This document shows, piece by piece, positions 11,817 through 24,075 of a stretch of DNA of 64,000 bases (its first letter is position 1; every line of letters begins with the position of its first letter). Made by a program: the position numbers and the translations under genes. The notes below the pieces were generated by a model. That model was given only the letters and a program-made list of their open reading frames with translations. It was not told where the DNA came from and searched no databases. The stretch comes from Terebella lapidaria (Eukaryota > Annelida > Polychaeta > Terebellida > Terebellidae), in NCBI GenBank assembly GCA_949152475.1, contig OX424555.1, forward strand, positions 21,532,868 to 21,596,867, given 5' to 3'.

Positions 11817-11960
11817 GTTCCATTGGAATTTTCTCGATTCTGCCTGACACTGGACTTTGAGATTGGATAATGGACTCGGTTTTGCTTGCTCGGATACTAT
11901 ATACTTGGATATTGCTTACATGTTTATTAGCTCATGGCGGGAAAATTATGTGAACTAAAC

Positions 11961-12512
11961 TCAAGTTCATCCATCAGTGAAACGCTTTTTGGCCGTAGTT
12001 TTGTTTTGAATGATCATATCAATTTGAAATTGTGTGTGTATTAATTCGGCATCATGCCGTAATATTTCTTCCACCTTCAGAGTTCTATCTCAAAAACTGA
12101 AAAAGTTGGCAATCTAACCCAATGTTAAATTTCAGCATCAACATGGAAATTCAGTCTCCACAAAATTAAGAAATTTGATTCCATGCACAAGTTATATATT
12201 GTTTCAGAATAAACATATTTACTCAATATACACCGATCATGCCTTCCGACTCCAAATCAACGCAATAGCTTGTATATGGGCATAAACACGATAAAAGCCC
12301 TGAATTCGTTGAAATTTACTTGATCTCATTTCGGACTGAAATTTAACATTGGGTTAGATTGCCAACTTTTTCACATTTTAAGATATAATTCTGAAATTTG
12401 GTGAAAAATTACGGCATGATACCCAATAGAGAAGCACACAATTTCAAGTTGATCCGATGTCCAAAACAAAACTACGGCCAAAAAGCGTGTTTCACTGATG
12501 GATGAACTTGAC
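11961..12512. repeat. Long inverted repeat (fold-back/MITE-like), arms about 175 bp
   Basis: The left arm 11961-12135 is matched in reverse complement by 12336-12512. Shared stretches include TTCATCCATCAGTGAAAC, TTTTTGGCCGTAGTTTTG, CATGCCGTAAT and AAAAAGTTGGCAATCTAACC. The arms differ by scattered substitutions and small indels and flank a 200-bp spacer without coding potential. No clear target-site duplication is visible. A non-autonomous fold-back transposon is the likely origin. Confidence 0.8.
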
Positions 12513-14363
12513 TTTATTAGTCCATTGTTTTCCGTTGGCGTTTGATCTCTTGTTTGATCTCTTGTAACATAGGATGATGTGTACGCTAACTACTTGTTCT
12601 TATGAGGTTACTTTTTCACATTGACAATAATGCGATGGTATTACCACTGGGCTGTTTTGATATCAATATGACTTGCAACGAATATACATGTACATGTAAA
12701 CACCTGAAAACAGCAAAATGTACGATACATGTGTTTATTGTAGACATGATTTACCTCAATAACCCGTAGTAAAATACTAAATTTTAATCTACATTAGGTT
12801 CATGTACATCAGACGAAGTAGCCTATAATATAGTGAATCCCAAACACATTTACAGAGCGTCACAAAAATATTATCCCCATACTCCACTTTCGCATTTGAC
12901 AGTTAAGCTTTCTTGGGATACCTGAGGTATCCAAAAACAAGCGTGAACTTCCGATCTTTGTGAAAACGTGACCGATGTCTTTACTTCAAATACATTCACA
13001 CGTATAAATATTGTCAAAAAACAAGCTGATTCGACGGGCTGAATATTTCGGAGAACAATCTTCAACCAAAGTCTATACATATTTTTTTCCTTATTCAGAT
13101 TCAACAAAGAAGGGACGTATTAAGGTCTGAAACCGGCCAAAGCCAACTGACTGTCTATGCCCCCGACTATCAAAACGAACACGTAAATTTTCTAATCGTG
13201 AATCCTTGTACTGTTTGTCATCGCCAACTTCTACAGATTATCTATGGTTTTCTCTACGGATAACACCAATTATCGCTAAATTACAGCGATTTTGAAAAAA
13301 ACAGATTTGTGTATCTTATGTATTTCATAGCATTAATTTTCCCGATTCATAATATGAGATCATATATTGCCATCTTTATTAATGCATTGTGATGTTCAAT
13401 GACAAACTCCAGAAAAGAATGTTTGTGTGTGTGTGCGGGGGGGGGGGGGGGGTTGAATGTCATGATCATGATTGCTCAGGAGTGTTTTTTTTTTCACTCA
13501 CGACTGCCATTAATTTTGAGTTATCTTTAGGTTTGAGATAATGGAGTTTAATACAGTCTCTAATAGATAGTAGTGTATGCATGTGTTTTCAATTAAAAAT
13601 GCATTTATGTAATGAGGTATATTTGAATATCTGAACTGAACAATTTCTGAACAAAAGAATATGTCGAGGAAATGAAAAAAATTCTGAACTGAACGATTTC
13701 TTCACGACTTTCCGAATCTGGACTGGTACCGGTGTAGAAGAAATTCACGTCCTGAGTAAAATAGGTCCCACAGACAAATATTCCTAGCAAATGTTGTCCA
13801 ATGGGACAATATCCTTAGTAATATATGTCGGACGGACCTAATTCACTTGGAAACACATGTACAGGGACATATTGCCCTGGCACTCGTGTCCAGGCTGACT
13901 ATTTCCCGTAAGAATATATGTCCGGGGGGACCTAAAATACATGGGACATATATTCCATTTACACCGGCATCTGCACGAAGACGACTAAAATGTACCTGCC
14001 TGTTGTATTCATAACGAACATTTACTTCCGTTACTTCCGAAAAATTGGTCATTTAACCACCAGCTCTCCGCGCCCCACTGAATCAGTTTGGTTTGATCGA
14101 AATCTCACTTTTCATTTTATGTTTTCCATTCAGAGCGCTTTTTGTCTCATTTGCCTTGGTATGACTCAAAGCATTGGCGAACATATATACAAATAAAACA
14201 TACATTATTAAAATCGCTCGAAATATATCATAGATTCATTCAATCCAGAAGTATACACATAGACTGCTGTAGACTGTAAACGTCAAAATCACCTCGACAG
14301 CAGATTGGTTTCTAGCGATGTTATGTTTTCGGCATTCTGAGAGCAACAACCATACTAGTTGGG
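12513..14363. other. Intergenic, no gene recognised
   Basis: About 1.85 kb of AT-rich DNA with only short chance ORFs. It holds a GT run followed by 16 consecutive G at 13437-13452. It also lies 3' of the GT92 gene, whose polyadenylation site should be in its right-hand end. Confidence 0.5.
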
Positions 14364-15972
14364 TTAACCATGACCAGCCATCTTCGAAAGTGTATTATTA
14401 ACATTGGTTTTCAGTTCCCTTTCATACTTTTTCATGGTGATATCATTGTAGACGAAGGACGAGTTTATGTGACTCATACAGTTAATACGATCCTTTGAGT
14501 GGTAACATGCGTGTACCCGGTAGTGCAGGAGACGACCCAATTCTTCCGGAACTCTCTTGATTTGGCGGTGGTCGGGTGCGCCTAGCTTGTAGTCCTGTAT
14601 TGCGGCATGACACATGTGGTTGTCCATGTGAACGCACCCTAGAGGACTGATAATGGACTTGGTTTGCCAGGGATGATTGGCACCGATCCTGTACAAGTAC
14701 TGCAGGAAAGCATTGTTTTCGTGCTGTGAGACAGGAACTGTGTTGTTCACGAGGAGGTTGTCCGTCAGGAAGAAGTAGTTGACGAAGTTAGCGTGGTGAA
14801 AAGGAAGTCTATCAGTGAAGTTTGCCAGCAACCTTTCCATCATGTCGAATAACGTATGGTCTTTCGTGGGAACGATGATTTCATCCAGATCAAGGACCAA
14901 TATGTACTTGGTGTTATACATATGTCTGTAAATGCAATCGTCCTCTGTAATAGCATTACGGGTACGGATTTCATTCCGTTTATCGCCATAATCATGTGCA
15001 CGCTTATTGTGTCTCAAGTCAACAAATCCTTCTCGCGCATAATGCTCAATAACTTTCAGAGCATCTTCTTGCAAGTCGTAATTGTGTATCCCAACCCAGG
15101 AGACGCCTAGAATCTTCTGGAGTTCCATCCATTCGACTATCCTGTGTGGGTCAATTTTTCCAAAAGACAGCGGCACACAGACTCCAAATGTGTATTTCAA
15201 CTCATGATCTGGATACTCAACAAGAACAGAGTTTGTAGCGTTTAAATCTCTACCATAGAAGTTAGGGGAATAGGAAATAGAGACTCTGTATGGTCTAGTA
15301 TTTTCAGGTATATCACAAGACACAACATGTGCTCGAAAAAAACGATCTATCAATTTCCATGTGTACCACATACGGCCCGTATGTACAATTCTCGCAGACC
15401 CAATACTCGCCGCGTCTTGATTTCTTGCTGTTTTCCAGTGGCAGTATATTTTGGAAGTGGGTAAAGTCCTGTTTTGGAAAGTCTCCAACGAAGCCAAGAT
15501 GCTCACCACTGTTTTCGTACTTTCGTTCCAACGATCGTCCCAGAAGGCGCTCAACATGACGATATCCATCGGACCGTCGTTCACAGTGATCCACTCGCCC
15601 GTTCTCTCAACGGGATGATTGATATCGTGGTCTTCTTGGCTGCTAAGTTGGTAGAATAATTTCTCTGTTAACTTGGCGTCTTCGGGTGTGTTATTGAGTG
15701 TAATATTTCGGGAAGTAATGGGTTTAATTTTGACTATGATGTGATCCTTTGGTACCCAGGTTAGATGCTTTGTAGTATGGTTGAACACAATGATGAACAT
15801 CAAGATGAAAAACAAGAAAAATATCTGCAAAATATATATAGATATATACATCATGAATATCACAATTTAGTTATTGGATTTCTCAAATAGTAACATGTCA
15901 CGTGGTTATATTGCTTACTTTGACTTTAGTCCTGCAATGCTGCAAACACCTGTAAATACTCCCGACAGCCAT
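14364..15972 (-). CDS. GT92-family glycosyltransferase (type II membrane protein), two exons
   Basis: Two exons on the minus strand: 15972-15919 (18 codons from ATG at 15972) and 15824-14364. The 94-bp intron has GTAAGC donor and TTGCAG acceptor, phase 0. The 504-residue product has a short basic cytoplasmic N-terminus, a signal-anchor from residue 19 (IFFLFFILMFIIVF), a stem and a GT92 (DUF23, Glyco_transf_92) catalytic domain. The domain shows GEWITV, AFWDDRWNES, VCVPLSFG and, at about residue 330, LDLDE, the likely metal/nucleotide-sugar DxD-type motif. GT92 enzymes transfer hexose, for example galactose in nematodes, onto N-glycan core structures in the Golgi; donor and acceptor here are unknown. 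A contiguous ORF reaching upstream to 15863 would replace the first exon; the spliced model is preferred because the paralogue at 37741-39337 has the same phase-0 intron at the same place. Confidence 0.85.
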
Positions 15973-17907
15973 TGTTGACGAGTGTATCGTCAATAAAAGC
16001 GATCAGCATGCTCAAAGTATACTTTTGTAGTGTTTCCTCCTAAAACTCGTAAGATGGGTTGTCAGAAGTTAGGCATCTGTTTCACTTGTTTCTGAGTATA
16101 TCATCCTCAAATCAATAATTTTGTCGTTGCTGCTGTCATTTGGCTTAACATTAATGTAACACGACATTATACTTGTGTTTTTAAGGTGTTGGTCTTCGAT
16201 CGGAAATCACAGCTGTTGAGATTTCAAAGAACATATGTATACATCGTGGCTCATAGAAGCATTCTGAGCTGGAGCGAGGTCATGCCGGTGGACAGTCTTG
16301 TATTTATGCGTTCAATAAAAAAAAAACGGTTTTTGACTACGAGCTGAAGCAGCGTGATTCGATTGCTGATAAGACCGGTATACAAATACGACACTACATG
16401 TGCCTTGACAATGAATTGTGTATGCTACGTATAAATAACACCATACAATATTACATGGGTTAGGCATATAAATGTGCTTGGTTTCTAGATGTTTTCAGCT
16501 TTACATCTCATATGGACCGCTAAGTTGTTGATATGACTTTTATCGTCCTTCAAGTGGAGAAATGTATCCTTTATTGCGTTACGGAAATATATGTTCGGTT
16601 AAAGTTGGAATCAATTTTAAAATCTGCCAAATTTAGCATTCTCGTTTGTCACGCAAACTTGAAAGTGCATCTCGAGAATAGTCGGGAATATATAGGAAAT
16701 ATGCACAGTTCGACAACAGATACTCGGAAAATTGCCGTTAATCGTGCATGAAAACAGTCAATAGGGAATGATCGGCCTGCCTATATTGCCGGTTTCCACA
16801 GTATCTAGACAAATACCAATGACGTCATCAGACATTGTATAGAACTCGCCCACAAGGCGGGCCGCTTTGAGGAAAAAATTGATGCGCCCGAATTTGAATC
16901 TTGATTTGGAAACACAATTTCAGTACATAATACACATTTTCAGACCCAAACTTGTGCAATTTCTCATTTCATAAACAAAATAAAGCTATCGCAGAATGAA
17001 TAAATGTTGTCGATTCTAAAAGTGATTATAGCTTTAATAAATTGACATCGTCTTACCGTTGATTCTATAATCAATTTATCATTCATCGTCGGGTCAAATC
17101 CACACAATCGTTTCTCTTTCTTTCATATTTGAAGAAAAACAAAGGAATATCACTACCATTTACCATAGTGGTAATCACCCAAAACAATTTCACGCTAGAT
17201 CAATAGTGAACTCTCCAAAATCAGTGACAGGTTCAAAGAAAATCAGGTCTCCGTGAATGCCAGCATAACTAAATCCATGTTTTATTCTAGGTTCCAAATA
17301 TACCTTAACAACTATCGGGGCAAGGGTGATTACTCAAGTCCCTGGATGGGATCCTGCGATTATATCCCGATAACCACGGTCACCATACCCGGCATCGAAA
17401 TGATCAAACACTCCTAAATGCAACATAATCTTCACAAAAAGAAGTCTGCTCTTTGACGGAACGCTTGAACAAGAGAATATTTAAGGATGATCCATGAAAA
17501 TAGAATTTAACAATTATTCTTAGTGTTTTTATCTACGACGGAAACAATACACTTTCACTCGAGACAACCCTGTCTTTATCCGTACTTATTTTTTTTACTT
17601 GCCGGAATCGAAGATTCGGCAAATATGTTGATCGGTTGTGTATGTCTGTCTGTTTGTTTCTGACTAGAATCGAATATTTGTCAAGTATTTGGGATTTTTT
17701 TTGTATTCGTGTATGTCTGTGTGTTATCTTATATTATCTAAAGATTTCGCTACTGGCCATAGTATCGATTGGGAAATCATGAAATATACTGGCCATAGTA
17801 TCGATTGGGAAATCATGAATAAAATATAATACGATGAAAAGATTCATGGCTAGCAAAGGTAGTTCCGAGACTCTTTGATAGATTCGAGGTTAAATATCAA
17901 GTTCAGG
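15973..17907. other. Intergenic, upstream of the GT92 gene
   Basis: No gene is recognised. It includes the promoter region of the minus-strand GT92 gene and a 36-bp direct tandem duplication (TACTGGCCATAGTATCGATT...) at 17751-17786 and 17787-17820. Part of 16590-16750 resembles 41730-41815, suggesting a small dispersed repeat. Confidence 0.45.
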
Positions 17908-18460
17908 CAACGATCCTCCACATAAAGATGCCCAACTAGAACTCACGAATGGTGATAGGTGAACGATGGGACCGCCTAGGAGATACTGTGTTTCGATATT
18001 GACAGAGCGAAAAAGTCGGGTTCCTTGCGATCATTTTTGTGCTGCGCCCAACTGCAGCAACAACAGAAGAATTTGTCACAATAAAAGGAAAAGGTAAATG
18101 AATAGGTAAATATAATAGTTGATATCAAGATATGTGTCGTTGATTTAACGTATCATCATCACGTATCAACGATATCAGTAGATCACCGATTATCGCACAT
18201 TTCTTATTCCACCTCACCGTAACTGATTCTTCTATCTCGGCTGTGGACTCTTGGCTTGATAATTATCATGAGCCATTGGATCTACTCGCGCTTGGCTTAT
18301 GTATGTTTAATACTCAGATACAGTCATGGATTACCAGTTTTTATTAGTCTAGACAAACCTTTTTTCAGGACCAAAAGATGGGTTTCCAATTCGAGGTGAC
18401 AAGATTGCTGAAAAAGAACCCACCAGAATATTAGCAGAACTGTGTATTGTGTGGAGACCA

Positions 18461-18757
18461 CTTCGAGGAAAGTCAGTACTTGAATGCTGCAGCTCCAAAG
18501 CCACGCATCGTACAGTAAGTTATATTTGAATTCAATCAGAATAGTATAGACAATACCAGCAACTGGTATTTCCATAATTATGTCATGAAAGTTGAAAACA
18601 TATTTTATTATTCTTCGAGGAAAGTCAGTACTTGAATGCTGCAGCTCCAAAGCCTAGCCTCGTACAATAAGTTATATTTGAATTAAATCAGAAAAGTATT
18701 GAAAAAACTGATATTTTCATAATATATGTCATTAAAGTTAAAAATATATTTTATTTT
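18461..18757 (+). repeat. Tandem duplication of a THAP exon plus its intron (period 152 bp)
   Basis: The exon end CTTCGAGGAAAGTCAG... at 18461 and about 100 bp of following intron recur from 18613. In the first copy the exon ends at a canonical GTAAGT donor; in the second the matching bases read ATAAGT, so the duplicate donor is destroyed. Confidence 0.8.
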
Positions 18758-19050
18758 CAAACAGGAAATGAATACAAGACCCCAGCAACATATCCCCATT
18801 TATTTTTCAAGATCCAGCAGTCATTGCGTCCTTGCGTTAAAATTCCCACAATTACTCAAATCGATAGCAAAGCTATCTTCGGCACCTGCATCATCACGTT
18901 CGTCGTTCGGTGACCCTGGCAATCGAAGAGATCGCCATCAAGGAGTCCTTGACATTGATGATGGACGACATCTGGTCGAAGGTTTCGCGGAGTAGGGAAC
19001 TGAATGGATAAATGACATAACTAAAAAATACCACAGTATTCATGTCTCAC

Positions 19051-19088
19051 GGAAGCAGGTGGAAGCAGGTGGAAGCAGGTGGAAGCAG
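19051..19088 (+). repeat. Short tandem repeat, 10-bp unit GGAAGCAGGT, about 4 copies
   Basis: Three perfect units and one partial unit run into the start of the transposase middle fragment. Confidence 0.85.
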
Positions 19089-20369
19089 CCACTGGGTTAC
19101 TTCATGCGAACGGCCCATTGGGTGGACCGACCATGTCACGGCTCCTAACCCAATGCTTTGAGGAACTGAACTCAGCGGGTGTGCGAGTTCTGGTTGTTGT
19201 TTGTGACCAGGACTCCAACAACCAGACTATGGTGGATTCTATGTTGAACATCAAGCTGGACAAGCCATACTTCATGCATGAAGACCAGAAGATTTTCGTC
19301 ATGTATGATCCATCTCACCTTATTAGGAGCATCAGGAATATTTTCCAAAACAACGGCTACAGCGTCGATGGGGAGGATAGTCTTCGGCAGCATGTGCACG
19401 ATTTCTTCGACAAAGATATCAACAAGCCAATCCGGATGACGCCTTGTTTCACAAGCAAACACATCAACCTGCCTCCGATGGCTCATCTGAGGGTGTACCT
19501 GTCCACTCAGTACTGAGCTATTCAGTAGCTTCCGGAATGGCAACAATGGCGCTATGATATATAATCTCCAGTAAGAATCGAAAGTTTTGAATTTCTATTT
19601 TATACAGAAACTTTCGAAATACATCAGTTTTTGGTAGTGGTGGGTTGATATGTGCATATTGCAGAAGAGTTTTAGTCTTGTCTTTTTTTCTTGAAATCAC
19701 CCCAATCTCACTATGGTTTATCATATGCATTATGTGTCTATTGAGATGTATTGTTTGACTGAATGAATGACTGTTTGTGAATCTGAAATACAGTACTACT
19801 AGCACTACTACTACGGCGAACTTGATCGAAAAATTCGATCAATTGTTCAACGTCTTCAACAGTCGGACTCTAGCCATTGGAGCGCTGATGAAGCATGCCT
19901 TCAGCAAAACGAGTGGGCACGATGAGTTCCTGTTGGAGCTTCTATCATGGCTACACAGCTTCAAATCCAAAGGTGCACAATTTTTGTCCAGCACAATCTT
20001 GTCGTTATTGTGTGAATAAATTACAGCCCTCTATATTCAGAGGCATACATCTGCAAATCAATTCCATCGAGTTTCCAGGCATCGGGTTCAAGTTTTTGGT
20101 TTACATTTGTGAGCTCCAGTTTGGTAATGGTGTATATTTTGCACAGGGATGCGACAAACACCATGTTTGAAGGGGTGGCAGCTTGCCATAAAGTGCCTTC
20201 TCCTAATGTGGCAGTTCATGGAAAACAACTACCTGGACATCAAGTTCCTCTTCGAAAAAAATCCGTTTAAACCCGGATTGCCTCGAGAACCTGTTTTCCA
20301 TCACCAGGAACAAGGGTGGAAAGATACAACCCAGATACCACACGATGTAAAGCAGCCTTCCGGTAGGTC

Positions 20370-20680
20370 AATGTAAGTATCAATCTATTACCACCGATAC
20401 AGCCAAATTTTGATGATTCCAATAACAAACATAATATACAACATTTTGCAATAGAAACAAAGCCCGACCAAATACTTTATCAAAAGACACACTGGCGTCA
20501 TCAGGGGCAGACAGTGTGGTAAATGTAGTTGTTTCTACTGTCACCTGGTGGAATTAGTATACAACTGCCCAACAACTTATGAAAATAATTTAGAACTCCG
20601 AAACAAACCCCCATGGAATAGATATATGACAAGTGCATAAGTACCTGATCACAAGCCAAAAGGCTACTGAGTTGATGGTT
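20370..20680 (+). repeat. Dispersed repeat, copy 1 (partner at 56832-57140)
   Basis: The core TCATCAGGGGCAGACAGTGT followed by TTTCTACTGT and CCTGGTGGAATTAGTATA is shared with 56832-57140 in the same orientation, with recognisable similarity on both sides. Here it lies inside the P-like element; the partner is in an intron of the second EGF gene. It has no coding capacity and no obvious Pol III promoter boxes. Confidence 0.65.
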
Positions 20681-22122
20681 CAATATTTCTCTTTGGATTC
20701 TCTATGGTTTGCATAGTTTGTTTTCCTCAACTATTCAACTAGTTTGTAGACACCCATTGCACTTCTCTTTGTCTATTTTAAATAAAAATTAATATGTAAA
20801 AATGTCCACTCATAGTTCATACATGTTGAGAAAGGACAGTCGACCTAGTATGCAGTAAATACAGTATGTAGGTGGTAAAACGACTTTTCCATAAATCACA
20901 GGTGATGGTTGAAGCTATTTTCGACCCCATCAAGAGTGCTAACTGCGAAGAGGGTGTCGATACGTTTCTCCTCACACTCTACAATATCTCCACGCAAGCT
21001 ACTGAACCAAAGACCACAGACTCAGACACTGCATCCAAGGGATCGGACCTGCCAGCAAGTGTCAAAAAAACCCTGATGAACTGTCCAGTGTCCAACTTCC
21101 CGACAGAGCCAGTTGTCCAAGTGCATGACGGCAGCAGTTTGTCAATGCAGGAAAACAATGTCGTTGCATACATTGCTGGCTACGTTGCCAGAAAACTTAG
21201 ATCCAAAGTATATGAGAGCTGTAGTTTGAAATTAGTTGGTGCCTATGATGACAAGCATGAAGCTCATCAATTCCTCTACATGAAAAACTATGCTGATGCC
21301 AAACAGTGACTGGTATTTCCCAGCAAGAGCTTGTCTACGCTGATGAAAGCACTGGAACTGAGGTTCAGAACCGTAATTGTTGAACTAGTGCTAAAACCAA
21401 TGGTAAAAGCAAGGTTGCTTGTGGATTTGTGTGACAATGTAGATGTCACGAGTATTCATTGTGGTCAATGTTATCTCTAAAGACTTGTATATGATCTGTT
21501 CATCAATATCCGGATACATTTCGTGCTCAGAGAAAACAACAGAATGCTGATGGCGAACAAACAGAAAAGCAATGAAGTTTGGGATATATGTGAATGATTG
21601 ATTGATTGCGGTCTTTTGTAATTCAGTCATAGTGTCTTGTTTGTTGAGTAATCCGGTGTCAATTACATGTATGCTAGCTTTCTTGTGTGTCACGTATGCG
21701 AATCCAATTGTTTTCGGACTGGACTAAACTGGTAGGTATCGTGTTAATTAGGGACATGAATTTGATCGTAATACAACAAATCGACTGTCGTGTCTTTTTT
21801 CTATTTTTCTGCTTCTACTGCGAGGGCTAATCAGATCAGCACACAGCTTTGCCGGTTGAAGCGTAATAAATAGCTTATGTAAGTAACATATTTTTAATAT
21901 TTTGGTGTTTAGTAAACAACTAATGTGTTTTCATTTAATGAAATAATGAAAAGACGATGGATCGAATGAGTCGATTTTTCTGACATTTCGCCATTTGTTC
22001 TGATAGCTTGTGGGCGTGATTTTTTTGCTAACGGTATCTCCTAGGCGACGCCATTATCGCGACTATCACGTTTTTTTCCATCCGTTAGTTTGAGTTTGTC
22101 ATCTTTATGTGGAGGATCGTTG

Positions 22123-22612
22123 GGTCACAGCCACACAAAACATCAAAATCACATAATCGAACAACTACTGTTCTGTTTGTCGTAGAGACTTCAGACTCTC
22201 CCAAATGATCTAGATAGTAATATGACCTTGATGTCGGTTAAGGTCAAAATTCTCATCAAAATGTAATCGCCGATTTTTCTGAAACAAACATGAACATTCG
22301 ATGTGGAGGTAGCATGATTCGACCAGCCATTGATACGTAGCGTTTCCTATGCCAACAATAATGTCCCATTATGACGAAAATCACGGCATCACAGATTTCT
22401 CTGTTCATAAATTTGATATAATGCAACATTTCACTATTATTTCTGAAAGGTCACGATCAATAAGATTTTTTTCTATATATTTTTTTTTGAAAACTCAATG
22501 ATGTGCATCAACCATGGGCTCCTGTTTCAGAGCCCTCCAGTGTGTCAAATTCTTTGAGGAAGAAAACCTCCCACACCCGGTACTGTTCATAAATGCAAGA
22601 TGAACTCACTAC
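22123..22612. other. Intergenic, nothing recognised
   Basis: About 490 bp of AT-rich DNA between the P-like element and the MITE, with short homopolymer runs only. Confidence 0.4.
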
Positions 22613-24075
22613 TACGGAAGCGTATCAGGGCCACATGAGTTTTTTTTTTCAACTCAATTTGTCGACTTTTAATCTTGATAAATCGACTTATTATCTCGAT
22701 TAATCGAGATATCTTCTCGATAAATCGAGATATTATCTCAATAAATGGCATTATCATCTCGAAAAATCGAGTTAGTTGTCTCAATAAATCAACTTGATAT
22801 CTCCATAAATCGACTTATTTTATTTTTAATAAAAATATTTTTAATCGACTCGATATTTTAACTCGATTAATCTAGATAATATCTCGATTTATCGATATTA
22901 TCTCGATAAATCGAGTTAATAAATCGAGTAAGTTATCTCGATAAATCGACTTATGTCTAAAGCCGGCTATACACTATACGACGCGACCACGACGCGACGG
23001 CGACCCGACGGCTTCACGACGATTCGTCGTGAACCCGTCGGCAATGATGTACAGCTATACATTACACGACGAATCGTCGCGTCTTTGAAGTTTCATTTTT
23101 GCTCAATGTGTTTTAAATATTGATTGTTAACCTATCGGGGTTCGGTCGTTTTTCCACATTCGCCAAAACAATGCACAAATGATATGTGATCTGTACATGT
23201 AAAAATTATACACTTGAACATTTTATTCTACAATATGAATGAAAAACTGAACGTAATCATCTAAATATTTTTCGGGATGCCATAAAACAGTAACAATGGC
23301 CAAAAAATGTTTGTCGATATTTCTAGACATTGAATCAGTTATAACTTCGTGCACCTCAAACTTATAGTAGCCTAAATGTCCGTTTCAAAAGGCTGAAGCT
23401 CGCATGCACCACGACAAAACGTCACAAAACCGTCATACACTACACGACGCGACCGCGACGCGACGATTAGTCGGCACAAATCAGTCTCCACGACTGAACA
23501 TTTCAGTCGGAGAGACGAGTAGTCGTGAAGCGGTTTTCATTCGTCGTGAACCCGTCGTGAGTGGCTATACACTATAAGACGGGTCGTCGCGTCGCCGTCG
23601 CGTCGTGGTCGCGTCGTGTAGTGTATAGCCGGCTTTAGGCATTTAAAGTTCAAGCAAAATGGAAATATGTTTAGAGTCACATCATTCGTATTGAACACTA
23701 TACTGAGTAGGCTTATATCGACCATAATAACGGTAACTATTGAATATAACAGATCAAACTACCGAATTAAAAACTGTAGTGAAGTTACTATATCACTATC
23801 TCTTCGAAAGATGTGCAACATGTGCATGAATTAGTATGATTGGTTTTTTTTCAAAATTATTTAGCTATTAAACATGGAATGAGGTATATTCGTAACGTTA
23901 TCTGGAACAGCTTCTCCAATTGGATAGTTTGGTAATATTTCAGTGATTAATGTAATGAATACTAATCATATAATTCATATAGTTTTCAATATGAGTAATC
24001 AGTATATTTTTGTCCTATTGTTGCCAAGGAAACCAATGATTTTTAAAAATCATTTGCCCCTGATACGCTTCCGTA
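22613..24075. mobile_element. MITE with 18-bp terminal inverted repeats, carrying a nested MITE
   Basis: TACGGAAGCGTATCAGGG at 22613-22630 is perfectly reverse complemented at 24058-24075. The left interior (22660-22955) is a dense run of degenerate palindromic pieces of the type ATCTCGATTAATCGAGAT. The element is interrupted by a second element at 22958-23637. It has no coding capacity. Confidence 0.75.
22958..23637. mobile_element. Nested MITE with long CG-rich terminal inverted repeats
   Basis: The left end TAAAGCCGGCTATACACTAT and the following ACGACGCGACCACGACGCGA are matched in reverse complement at 23637-23590. Diverged inner copies of the same motif occur near 23060 and 23430. At 680 bp without an ORF it is a non-autonomous DNA transposon. 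The superfamily is not certain; a PIF/Harbinger relation is possible. Confidence 0.8.

Larger units (their letters stand above)
18026..21480 (+). pseudogene. P-element/THAP9-like transposase, broken
   Basis: Pieces in order: start of a THAP zinc finger (CAAPNC, 18038-18055) with a donor at 18094; a second THAP piece after an acceptor at 18368 (CVLCGDHFEESQYL) preceded by an in-frame TAG. Next, 19079-19516 carries VVVCDQDSNNQ and YDPSHLIRSIRN of the RNase H-like/GTP-binding region; 19800-20020 has NLIEKFDQLFNVFNSR. About 20150-20370 has the P-family signature LENLFSITRNKGG in a shifted frame; 20872-21309 has VAYIAGYVARKL. The last frame continues through a TGA at 21307-21309 to about 21480. 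P-type transposases cut and paste their element in the nucleus using GTP as cofactor. Stops, frameshifts and a duplicated THAP exon mean this copy is inactive. Confidence 0.8.
17908..22122 (+). mobile_element. P-element-like DNA transposon (non-functional)
   Basis: Ends: a perfect 23-bp inverted repeat, CAACGATCCTCCACATAAAG + ATG, at 17908-17930 and reverse complemented at 22100-22122. A subterminal inverted repeat (CGCCTAGGAGATAC) lies at 17973-17986 and 22034-22047. Terminal plus subterminal inverted repeats is the arrangement known for P elements. Between them lies a decayed THAP-type transposase. The 4.2-kb size fits the group. A convincing 8-bp target duplication was not seen, so either the outermost bases have decayed or the flanks have diverged. 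Confidence 0.8.

Noticed and set aside
15825..15863. Upstream extension of the first GT92 ORF to an ATG at 15863
   Set aside because: A TTGCAG acceptor lies at 15825-15830, and both GT92 genes have a small upstream exon giving the same phase-0 junction before the membrane helix.
22600..23640. Possible CRISPR-like regular repeats (ATCTCGAT words)
   Set aside because: Eukaryotic context, degenerate palindromic words without uniform spacers, and located inside a MITE.
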